Part shown: positions 48,192-55,674 of the stretch, piece by piece | How the letters are laid out: each line of letters opens with the position of its first letter | How positions within the stretch are numbered: position 1 is the stretch's first letter | Assembly (NCBI RefSeq): GCF_036226405.1 | Contig: NZ_CP108464.1 | Location: 5,270,001-5,334,000 of the forward strand | Direction: 5' to 3' | Length of the DNA stretch: 64,000 nt | From: Streptomyces sp. NBC_01260 | GTDB taxonomy: Bacteria; Actinomycetota; Actinomycetes; Streptomycetales; Streptomycetaceae | Notes under the pieces: generated by a model | Database searches by the model: none | What the model saw: only the letters and a program-made list of their open reading frames with translations | What the model was told of the DNA's origin: nothing | Program-made: the position numbers and the translations under genes

Positions 48192-49898
48192 TCAGCGGTC
48201 CGACGACGGTCCCGCGGCGGACGGCGCGGCCGGGGACGCCGCCGGCGGGCCCGCCGCTCCCTGCTTCGGGGGTGTGGGGGAAGGGGTGGGTGTCTGTGGC
48301 GGGGCGGTCGGTGACGGTTCCGCTTCCCGCTGCGGCTCCGGCGCCTGCGGGGTCTGCGGCGGCGCCGGCTCCGGGGCCGGCCGGTTGTCCAGCGGTCTGT
48401 CCGCCGGGGCCGGGGGCAGCCCCATGGTGTCCAGGGCCTCCTGCGCCCGCGGGGCGTCCAGCGGCGAGAACTGCGGGTTGGTGCGCAGCGCCTCCTCCAG
48501 ATGGCGGCGGGCCGGACCGAGGTCGTTCAACGCGTGCTGGACCATGCCCAGGTGGTACGCGTACGCCGCGTTCCGGCCGCCCGAGTCGACCGCCTTCTGC
48601 GCGTACTCCAGGGCCGAGTCCGAGTCGCCCGAGCGGTGCAGCGCCCAGCCCAGCGCATCGGCCACCGCCGCGCTGTGGTGCCCGCGGCCCCACTCCGCCC
48701 GGAGCTGCTCCACCGCCGCGTTCGCGTCGCCGTGGGCGGCCTCGAAGCGGCCGAGGAGCAGGGCGTCGTCCACGCCCTGGGCCCCGGCCCCGGTCAGCGC
48801 CCTGCGCAGCCGCGTGTACTGGTTGACGGAGTCGCCGTCCAGGCCGAGCGACTCGTACAACTCGCCCAGTTCCAGCATGTATTCGGGCCGAGGGGACTTG
48901 GCCAGCGCTGCCCGGTAGTCCCGCTGGGCCTCATCGGTGCGGCCGAGGGCCGCCAGCGCACGCGCCCGGCCCGCGAGGGAGGCGTGGTGGGCGCGGTCGG
49001 TGCGCAGCGCGGCACCGTACTGGGCCACGGCCTCCTGGGGCTCGCCCCGCTCCCAGGCGAGCTCGCCCAGCCGGAAGAGGCAGGCCGCCTTCTCCGCGGG
49101 CGTCCGCGCCCGGTTCGCTGCGTCCTGCGCGGTGGCGAGCGCGTCCTCGCGCCAGCCCCGGTCGCGGTACATCTGCGCCGTCAGGCCCAGCGACGGGACA
49201 CCCGCCCGCAGCGCCGCGTACCGCTCCACCGCCGTGGTCGCCGACTTGAGGTCGCCCAGGCCGTTGTACGCGTCGATCAGCTCCGGGTACACCGTCCACT
49301 GCTTCGGCAGCCGGGCCCGTACCGTCTCGCCCCACTTCTTCGCCGTCACGAAGTCGTTCCGGGCGTTGGCGAGCGAGGCGAGCCCCACCCAGGCCGCCTC
49401 GTTCCCCCGGTCACCCGGCTGCACGTCCAGCGACCGCTTCAGTGCCTTCTCGGCCCGGGTGTAGTACGCCGGGTCCGCGGCCCGCCGCCCCCATTCCACG
49501 TACGCCGACCCCAGCACCGCCCACGACTGCGCGTCCGACGGATGGGTGCCCACCCACGCCTGCCGGTCCCCCATGAGCGCCGTCAGATCGGAGAGCGAGG
49601 CGGGGGAGCCGGCCGCCGTCGCCATCATCGCCCGCGACACCGGACCGGACACGGGCGGCGCCGCGTCCTTGTCCTCGTCGGGCACGGCGACCACCGCACC
49701 CGTCACCAGCACCGCACCCGCCACCATGCCGAACGCGGCCCTGCGCAGGGTCGTGCGCAGCGATGCGGGGGGCGGCTCGGCCAGGGACGCGTGGTACGGC
49801 GGCAGGGCCGGAGGGGATTCACGGGGCGGGGCGTAGGCGGTGTCGGTGGAGTGGTCCGGCCCGGGGGCCGCCGGGGGCTGCTGCGGAGTGACGTCCAT
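48192..49898 (-). CDS. TPR-repeat protein with N-terminal membrane segment
   Basis: 568 residues. A disordered cytoplasmic N-terminus, one membrane segment near 53-72 (AAFGMVAGAVLVTGAVVAVP), then about nine tetratricopeptide repeats from 95 to 480 (for example AEKALKRSLDVQPGDRGNEA, ARRHLEEALRTNPQFSPLDA), and a Pro-rich tail of 90 residues. The repeats should lie outside the membrane and act as a protein-binding scaffold. ATG 49898 (MDVTPQQ) is preferred over GTG 49907. Divergent from the FAD-linked oxidase. Partner unknown. Confidence 0.85.
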   Translation of the reverse strand: MDVTPQQPPAAPGPDHSTDTAYAPPRESPPALPPYHASLAEPPPASLRTTLRRAAFGMVAGAVLVTGAVVAVPDEDKDAAPPVSGPVSRAMMATAAGSPASLSDLTALMGDRQAWVGTHPSDAQSWAVLGSAYVEWGRRAADPAYYTRAEKALKRSLDVQPGDRGNEAAWVGLASLANARNDFVTAKKWGETVRARLPKQWTVYPELIDAYNGLGDLKSATTAVERYAALRAGVPSLGLTAQMYRDRGWREDALATAQDAANRARTPAEKAACLFRLGELAWERGEPQEAVAQYGAALRTDRAHHASLAGRARALAALGRTDEAQRDYRAALAKSPRPEYMLELGELYESLGLDGDSVNQYTRLRRALTGAGAQGVDDALLLGRFEAAHGDANAAVEQLRAEWGRGHHSAAVADALGWALHRSGDSDSALEYAQKAVDSGGRNAAYAYHLGMVQHALNDLGPARRHLEEALRTNPQFSPLDAPRAQEALDTMGLPPAPADRPLDNRPAPEPAPPQTPQAPEPQREAEPSPTAPPQTPTPSPTPPKQGAAGPPAASPAAPSAAGPSSDR

Positions 49899-49995
49899 GC
49901 CGATCACTCTGCGTCAGTATGAAGATCGCACCGCGTCTTGGGATGGCTGGCGCATACGGGTTCACACCAATGGGCCCGGGTGTCAGTCTTGGATC

Positions 49996-51363
49996 ATGGA
50001 CGATCTTCTCGAACTACTGCGTGCGGGGCTTCCGGCCGAGGCTCTGATCACGGACCCGGACATCACCGCCTCCTATGCCAACGACATGGCGAGCTTCTGC
50101 GACGCGGGCATCCCGGCCGTCGTCGCACTCCCACGCACCGTCGAGCAGGTCCAGCACATCATGCGCACCGCCACGGCGCTGCGCGTCCCGGTCGTCCCGC
50201 AGGGTGCCCGCACGGGCCTGTCGGGCGCGGCCAACGCCTCCGACGGCTGCATCGTGCTCTCCCTGATCAAGATGGACCGCATCCTGGAGATCAGCCCCGT
50301 CGACCGGATCGCCGTGGTGGAGCCGGGCGTCATCAACGCGGTGCTCTCCCGCGCGGTCAACGAGCACGGGCTGTACTACCCGCCGGACCCCTCCAGCTGG
50401 GAGATGTGCACCATCGGCGGCAACATCGGGACCGCCTCCGGCGGCCTGTGCTGCGTCAAGTACGGGGTCACCGCCGAATACGTCCTCGGCCTCGACGTCG
50501 TCCTCGCGGACGGACGCCTCCTCAGCACCGGCCGCCGCACCGCGAAGGGCGTCGCCGGATACGACCTCACCCGGCTCCTCGTCGGGTCCGAGGGCAGCCT
50601 CGGGATCGTCGTCAAGGCCGTGCTCGCGCTCAAGCCGCAGCCGCCCCGGCAGCTCGTCCTGGCCGCCGAGTTCCCCAGCGCGGCCAGTGCCTGCGACGCG
50701 ATCTGCGCGATCATGGAGCGGGGGCACACTCCGTCACTCCTCGAACTGATGGACCGTACGACAGTCCGCGCCGTCAACAACATGGCGAACATGGGCCTCC
50801 CCGACTCCACCGAGGCGCTCCTGCTGGCCGCCTTCGACACGCCGGACCCCACAGCCGATCTGGCCGCCGTCGCCGAGCTGTGCACGGCCGCCGGCGCCAC
50901 CGAGGTCGTGCCGGCGGAGGACGCGGCCGAGTCCGAAATGCTGCTCCAGGCCCGGCGGATGTCGCTCACCGCCCTGGAGACCGTGAAGCCCGCCACGATG
51001 ATCGACGACGTGTGCGTACCGCGCTCCAAGCTCGGCGCCATGCTGGAGGGCACCGCGGCCGTCGCCGAGAAGTACGACCTCACCATCGGCGTCTGCGCCC
51101 ACGCCGGCGACGGCAACACCCACCCCGTCGTCTGCTTCGACCACACCGACGCCGACGAGTCCCGGCGGGCCCGCGAGTCCTTCGACGAGATCATGGCGCT
51201 CGGCCTCGAACTCGGCGGCACGATCACCGGCGAGCACGGCGTGGGCGTGCTGAAGAAGGAGTGGCTCGCCCGGGAGCTCGGCGAGGTCAGCGTGGAACTG
51301 CACCGGGGCATCAAGCAGGCCTTCGACCCGCTGGGGCTGCTCAACCCGGGCAAGGTGTTCTGA
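49996..51363 (+). CDS. FAD-linked oxidase, GlcD/D-lactate dehydrogenase type
   Basis: 455 residues. The FAD-binding 4 domain includes PVVPQGARTGLSGAANASDG and MCTIGGNIGTASGGLCCVKY; the C-terminal FAD-oxidase domain has VCAHAGDGNTHPVVCFD and GTITGEHGVGVLKKEWL, ending FDPLGLLNPGKVF. It should oxidise a 2-hydroxy acid such as glycolate or D-lactate. The ATG at 49996 has no ribosome site (GTCTTGGATC before it), so leaderless translation is possible. Single gene, convergent with ssgG. Confidence 0.9.
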   Translation: MDDLLELLRAGLPAEALITDPDITASYANDMASFCDAGIPAVVALPRTVEQVQHIMRTATALRVPVVPQGARTGLSGAANASDGCIVLSLIKMDRILEISPVDRIAVVEPGVINAVLSRAVNEHGLYYPPDPSSWEMCTIGGNIGTASGGLCCVKYGVTAEYVLGLDVVLADGRLLSTGRRTAKGVAGYDLTRLLVGSEGSLGIVVKAVLALKPQPPRQLVLAAEFPSAASACDAICAIMERGHTPSLLELMDRTTVRAVNNMANMGLPDSTEALLLAAFDTPDPTADLAAVAELCTAAGATEVVPAEDAAESEMLLQARRMSLTALETVKPATMIDDVCVPRSKLGAMLEGTAAVAEKYDLTIGVCAHAGDGNTHPVVCFDHTDADESRRARESFDEIMALGLELGGTITGEHGVGVLKKEWLARELGEVSVELHRGIKQAFDPLGLLNPGKVF

Positions 51364-51455
51364 CCGTGGCGGGCCGCTTCGATCTCGCCGGCCACTTCGG
51401 CCTCGCAGGACGCTCAGGCCTCGCAGGACGTGCCTGACGCCGCCACCCCGCCCGC

Positions 51456-51932
51456 TCAACTCTCCCCGTCCTGCGACTCGTCCGACGGCCACGGATCGCT
51501 CATCCACAGGTCGTCGGCCGGCAGCGGCGCCAGCAGCTCGGCGAGGCCCTCGTCGATGCCGAGCCGTTCGGACTCCGTGCCCGGCGGAACCACCCGCAGC
51601 GTCCGTTCCACCCAGGCGGCCACCGCGGCGGACGGCACCTCCAGCAGGGCGTTGCCGTCGGGCGAGGTCAGCGCCACGCAGATGATGCCGCGCCCGTCGA
51701 TCTTGGTGGGCCAGATCCGCACGTCCCCGTGCCCGCACGGCCGGAACACGCCCTCCACCAGCAGATCGCGGGCGAACGTCCAGTGCACGGGGGCGTCCGA
51801 GCCGATGTGGAAGGTGATGTGCACGGCGTACGGGTCCCGGGTGCGATACGTCAGCCGGGCGGGCACCGGGATGCTGCGCTCGGGCGACAGGACCAGCTTG
51901 AGCTCCAGCTCGCGTTCCACGACGGTGTGCAT
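51456..51932 (-). CDS. ssgG: SsgA-like sporulation/cell division protein, SsgG type
   Basis: 158 residues. The family core is clear: LVLSPERSIPVPARLTYRTR, DPYAVHITFHIGSDAPVHWT, FARDLLVEGVFRPCGHGDVR, then LTSPDGNALLEVPSAAVAAW. SsgA-like proteins occur only in morphologically complex actinomycetes and guide septum placement and wall remodelling in sporulation. The gene order (hpd, FAD oxidase, then this gene, M6 protease) is the basis for choosing SsgG, which is reported to affect septum-site placement. ATG 51932 has GAAAGGAC five bases upstream. Ends in an acidic Trp-rich tail (LWMSDPWPSDE). Confidence 0.83.
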   Translation of the reverse strand: MHTVVERELELKLVLSPERSIPVPARLTYRTRDPYAVHITFHIGSDAPVHWTFARDLLVEGVFRPCGHGDVRIWPTKIDGRGIICVALTSPDGNALLEVPSAAVAAWVERTLRVVPPGTESERLGIDEGLAELLAPLPADDLWMSDPWPSDESQDGES

Positions 51933-52340
51933 GAGGCGTCCTTTCGAGGCCTGTGAGCCGGTCCCGCGACCGGCCTTCACAGGGAGAGAGCGCCCTCCCC
52001 GTCATCCATTACGCGACTTCGGGGAAAAAAGTTTGGCGTGACCGGAAAGTGGCCCAAACTCCCGGACCGGCCCGGGGGCAGGCGGGTGTCTGATAGATGT
52101 GGACCCTTGTATGGGGACCGACCGGCAATTGGGTGGTGGGTGAAGGAGCGGGTCCGGGTGCAGCTGCGAGGCGAAGGACTGAGCCAGATGGGTCCCCCTG
52201 CTCGAGCGAAGTCGAGAGCGTGGGGGAGGAGCCCCGGTGAAGGACGCCAACGCCGCGGCCGCGCGTGCCCGGCCCCGTGACGCCGCCCCCCCCCAACTGC
52301 CGATCGGTCCAAGGCCTCGAAGAGATACGGGACCACGGTG
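51933..52340. other. Intergenic region between ssgG and the RDD gene
   Basis: About 400 bases. It holds the ssgG upstream region with a GGGGAAAAAAG tract (52020-52030), a palindromic repeat element (52190-52235) and a run of nine cytosines (52284-52292). A short frame starting at 52038 is not convincing as a gene. Confidence 0.4.
52190..52235. repeat. Streptomyces intergenic palindromic repeat
   Basis: GGTCCCCCTGCTCGAGCGAA with GTCGAGAGCGTGGGGGAGG forms nested hairpins (CCCCC with GGGGG, CTCGA with TCGAG). Closely similar sequences are common between Streptomyces genes. Function unknown; could be a non-autonomous element. Confidence 0.55.
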
Positions 52341-54053
52341 ATGAGCGCCCCAACCCCGGCACCCGGTGACGAAAGCCCCCGCGAGGGGTACTACCCCGAC
52401 CCGTCCATTCCCGGATACGTCCGGTACTGGAACGGCGCTTCGTGGGTGCCCGGTACGAGCAGGCCCGCCCCGCAGAGCGGGGAGGCGACGCCCTCGGCAC
52501 CCGCCCCGGAGGCGGCCGCACCGCGACAGCCCGGCCCCGCCCCGGTGGACGAGACCGGTCCAGTCTTCTTCGACGAGGAGCCGCAGGACGACGGACGGCC
52601 CGAACCGTCGCACGCCTGGCAGGCCGACGTCTCCCGGCAGAACGGCTTCGGCGGTGAGCGCGACCGCCGGGTCTCCTGGGGCGGCGGACAGCCCGCACAA
52701 CAGGGCGGGCAGCCGGGGCCGAGCCCCGATCCGCGTACGCCCGCGGCCGGTCTCCCGGCAGGCGACCCGCCCGTGGACCGCTCCCCGGCGGTTCGTTCCT
52801 CCGGCGACCGTTTGCCGGCCGTCCGCCCCGGCGCCGACCTCGCTCCGGTGGACCCGCGCCGGCCCGTGCGGCAGGACCCCACCGGCGGCGCGCTGCCGGG
52901 CATGAGGGACGGCGCCGCTGACGGGGCCGAGAACACCGTCGCCATCCGGGTCGCCCGCCACGGGCGCGCCGGCGGCGGCGACCGCGACGCGGGGAGTCCG
53001 CCCGTCGACGGCACGGTCTCGATCCGCGCCGCGGGCCACGGCCGCAGGCCACCGGTCCCGCGCGACGCCGAACAGCAGCCCGCCGAACAGCCGCCCGCCG
53101 ACGGCACGATGACGATGCGCGCGACCGGCCCCGCCGTCGCCCCGGCCGCCCCGCAGGCATCCGGGCCCGCCGCACCGGCCCCGTCCCGGGCCTCCGCGCC
53201 CGCTCCGGGCCCCGCGCGGCAGAACCCGGCCGCCCAGGACCCGGCCCGGCTCAACGGCCCGCTCACGCGCGGCCCCGGCGCCGCCGCCTCCTGGGCCCAG
53301 CAGACCCCGCAGCAGCCCCGGCCGGAGCAGGCCGCCCTGCCGCAGGTGCCCGCGCAGCAACAACGGCCCGCGTTTCCCCAGCAATCCCAGGCGCCCCAGC
53401 TGTCCCAGACACCGCATCAGCCCCAGCTGTCCCAGACACCGCATCAGCCCCAGCAGTCCCAAACTCCGCATCAGCCCCAGCAGCCCCATGCGCCTCAGCC
53501 CGACCAGCCGGTCGTGCCCTGGAAGCCCCCGGTCAACGACCACTTCCAGCAGCTCGCGGCGGCCCGGGCGGCCGCCCGTCCGGCCGCCCTCGGCAAGCGG
53601 TTCGCCGCCCGGCTCATCGACACCGCCGTGCTGGCCACGCTCGTCGGCGCCATCGCCGTCCCCCTCGCGACGCAGGCCGCGGACCACATCAACGAGAAGA
53701 TCGACGCGGCCAGGCTGTCCGGCGAGACGGTCACCGTCTGGCTGCTGGACTCCACCACGGCCGGCCTGACCGCCGCGGTCCTCGTCGCGTTCCTGGTGCT
53801 GGGCGTCCTCCTGGAGGCGCTGCCGACCGCGAAGTGGGGCCGTACGCTCGGAAAGAAGCTCTGCGGACTCGACGTACGGGACATCGAGTCCGGCTCGGCG
53901 CCCGCCTTCGGCGCCGCGCTGCGCCGCTGGCTGGTCTACGGCGTGCTGGGCGTCCTGGTGATCGGGGTGGCCAACGTGCTGTGGTGCCTGATCGACCGGC
54001 CGTGGCGCCAGTGCTGGCACGACAAGGCGGCCCGCACCTTCGTGGCCGGCTGA
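52341..54053 (+). CDS. RDD-family membrane protein with DUF2510 start and long disordered linker
   Basis: 570 residues. An N-terminal DUF2510 motif (GYYPDPSIPGYVRYWNGASW) is followed by about 370 residues of Pro/Ala/Gln-rich sequence. Within it are three related segments (TVAIRVARHG, TVSIRAAGHG, TMTMRATGPA) and three repeats of a 9-residue QLSQTPHQP unit. The last 150 residues are an RDD domain with Arg-Asp-containing first helix (FAARLIDTAVLATLVGAIAV), probable channel or transporter fold of unknown substrate. GTG 52338 is directly before ATG 52341. It lies upstream of a second RDD gene. Confidence 0.85.
   Translation: MSAPTPAPGDESPREGYYPDPSIPGYVRYWNGASWVPGTSRPAPQSGEATPSAPAPEAAAPRQPGPAPVDETGPVFFDEEPQDDGRPEPSHAWQADVSRQNGFGGERDRRVSWGGGQPAQQGGQPGPSPDPRTPAAGLPAGDPPVDRSPAVRSSGDRLPAVRPGADLAPVDPRRPVRQDPTGGALPGMRDGAADGAENTVAIRVARHGRAGGGDRDAGSPPVDGTVSIRAAGHGRRPPVPRDAEQQPAEQPPADGTMTMRATGPAVAPAAPQASGPAAPAPSRASAPAPGPARQNPAAQDPARLNGPLTRGPGAAASWAQQTPQQPRPEQAALPQVPAQQQRPAFPQQSQAPQLSQTPHQPQLSQTPHQPQQSQTPHQPQQPHAPQPDQPVVPWKPPVNDHFQQLAAARAAARPAALGKRFAARLIDTAVLATLVGAIAVPLATQAADHINEKIDAARLSGETVTVWLLDSTTAGLTAAVLVAFLVLGVLLEALPTAKWGRTLGKKLCGLDVRDIESGSAPAFGAALRRWLVYGVLGVLVIGVANVLWCLIDRPWRQCWHDKAARTFVAG
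53398..53478. repeat. Three tandem 27-base repeats inside the RDD gene
   Basis: Units at 53398-53424, 53425-53451 and 53452-53478; the first two are identical and the third differs by a few bases. Length is a multiple of three, so copy-number change would keep the frame. Confidence 0.9.
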
Positions 54054-54224
54054 GACCGGCCGGCACGGGGGCCGCCGGAGCGGCTCGGTGAGAAGGGCCC
54101 GATGCGCCCCGCAGCCGACCCGCACGGCTGACGGCTCTTCGGGTGAGGGCCGTCGGGCGGTTTCTGTTCCCCCGAAAGCACCTGAGCCGTTGCGGGCGCC
54201 CGTGCGGCGGGGTGCACTGCCCCC

Positions 54225-54911
54225 ATGAGCAACGATCAGCCGACGTCCGGTCAGCCGCCCGAGGACGACCCGTTCCTCAAGAAGCCGCACGAGCCCCGGC
54301 CGCCGCCGTCGGGCTCGCCCTACGACAGCGCGCCGCCGCCTCCGCCGTACGACCCCGGCCCCTACGGCGGAGGCCAGTTCGGCGCTGCGGATCCGCTGGC
54401 GGGCATGCCGCCGCTCGCCGAGCCCGGCAAGCGCATCCTGGCCCGGCTGATCGACTTCCTGATCATCTCGATCCCGCTGTACCTGATCTCGCTGCCCTGG
54501 GGCGGCGTGTTGGACATGTCGAACAACAACAACAACACCAACAACGGCAACGACAACGTCGGCGACCTCTTCGCCCAGACGTACAGCGGTCACCAACTGG
54601 TCTGGTCGCTGATCGGCCTGGTGGTCTACGTCGGCTACGACACGTACTTCACGCACAAGGACGGCCGCACCCTCGGCAAGCGGCTGCTGAAGCTGCGGGT
54701 CGCGATGCTCAACGACGGCAGTGTGCCGGACACCGGCAGTTCGTTCCTGCGGGCCGTGGTGCTGTGGCTTCCGGCGCTGCTCTGCTGCCCGTGCCTGTGG
54801 TGGCTGATCAACATCGTGCTGATGTTCACGGACAAGCCGTACCGGCAGGGCCTGCAGGACAAGGCGGCCAAGACGGTGGTGGTGACCACCAACATTCAGA
54901 GCGCGGTCTGA
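54225..54911 (+). CDS. RDD family membrane protein
   Basis: 228 residues. Pro-rich N-terminus of about 65 residues (RPPPSGSPYDSAPPPPPYDP), then the RDD domain: KRILARLIDFLIISIPLYLI, a second helix LVWSLIGLVVYVGYDTYF, KDGRTLGKRLLKLRV, and a final hydrophobic hairpin with LLCCPCLWWL. The loop between helices 1 and 2 contains an Asn run (SNNNNNTNNGNDN) encoded by an AAC microsatellite. Smaller paralogue of the previous gene, 170 bases downstream. Function unknown. Confidence 0.88.
   Translation: MSNDQPTSGQPPEDDPFLKKPHEPRPPPSGSPYDSAPPPPPYDPGPYGGGQFGAADPLAGMPPLAEPGKRILARLIDFLIISIPLYLISLPWGGVLDMSNNNNNTNNGNDNVGDLFAQTYSGHQLVWSLIGLVVYVGYDTYFTHKDGRTLGKRLLKLRVAMLNDGSVPDTGSSFLRAVVLWLPALLCCPCLWWLINIVLMFTDKPYRQGLQDKAAKTVVVTTNIQSAV
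54522..54546. repeat. AAC microsatellite in RDD gene
   Basis: AAC x5, ACC, AAC x2. Very AT-rich for this genome; encodes the Asn-rich loop. Confidence 0.85.
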
Positions 54912-54977
54912 GAGCGGCGCGGCTCGTTCGGACCGGGCCGGGAGGGCGTGTCGGCACTCTCCCGGCTCCGCCGGGCG

Positions 54978-55304
54978 TCAGCGCCGCAGTGAGTGCTCGC
55001 CCACCCGCGCGGACGTGCGTGCGGCCGGGATCGTGCCCTGTACGTGGCCCAGGGCGTGGCCCCCGGGCCCGGCGCCGGAGCGGGCCTCCTGGTGTGCGGA
55101 CGCCGCGGCCTCCTCCGTCGCCGTCCTCCGGCGCGGCGGAGCGGGCACGGTGACGGCCACCAGCAGGCCGAGCGCGAGCCCGGCCGCAGCGATCACGGCG
55201 ATGCCGAGGTCCGAACTCGTACGGGACAGCAGCAGCATGGCGAGGGTCGAGAAGACAACGGTGACCGAACCGTAGGAGAGCTGTGCAGCAGTAGGACGCG
55301 GCAT
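54978..55304 (-). CDS. Small two-helix membrane protein
   Basis: 108 residues from ATG 55304 (MPRPTAAQLSYGSVTVVFST). Two membrane segments, about 10-27 and 33-52 (DLGIAVIAAAGLALGLLVAV), then a charged tail of about 50 residues. No known family recognised; the C-terminus is disordered. It faces away from the M6 protease gene. An upstream in-frame ATG at 55358 is possible. Confidence 0.65.
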   Translation of the reverse strand: MPRPTAAQLSYGSVTVVFSTLAMLLLSRTSSDLGIAVIAAAGLALGLLVAVTVPAPPRRRTATEEAAASAHQEARSGAGPGGHALGHVQGTIPAARTSARVGEHSLRR

Positions 55305-55674
55305 GGCGTTATCCGTCCTCGGGACGTCGGATGGGCGGTCTCTCAACACGGGTCGCACTGTCAGGCGACTCTACGACGGTGGATGCCCTGGCGGAACGGG
55401 TAGTAAGCATGACCTAACCCACAGTGCCGGAGCATGGGGGGCGCACGGAGTCATTCTCCGCGCCGATCAAGGCCTTCGGCGCGCCGGTTGGGTGCGGAGC
55501 AGTCGTCCGGATAGCGGAAATGTGCTCCTGCATAGTGCACTTGGTCTGTTCAAGTCAAGGTCTGTCTTTTCTCACGTAACTCCGGTCGAATGTCGTCACT
55601 TGTGACGCGTTTCCGCGCGCGGCCCCTTCACACTTCCAGGCCGCGGCCGCGGGCGCCGGGGAGGACTGCATCAC
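55305..55674. other. Upstream region of the M6 protease
   Basis: 370 bases, no convincing gene. It contains the perfect palindrome CGTCAC-TT-GTGACG at 55594-55607, about 70 bases before the protease start, a likely operator, and an AT-rich patch near 55560-55570. Confidence 0.45.

Noticed and set aside
52284..52292. C9 run as a frameshift in a coding gene
   Set aside because: No convincing gene spans it; the RDD gene starts downstream.
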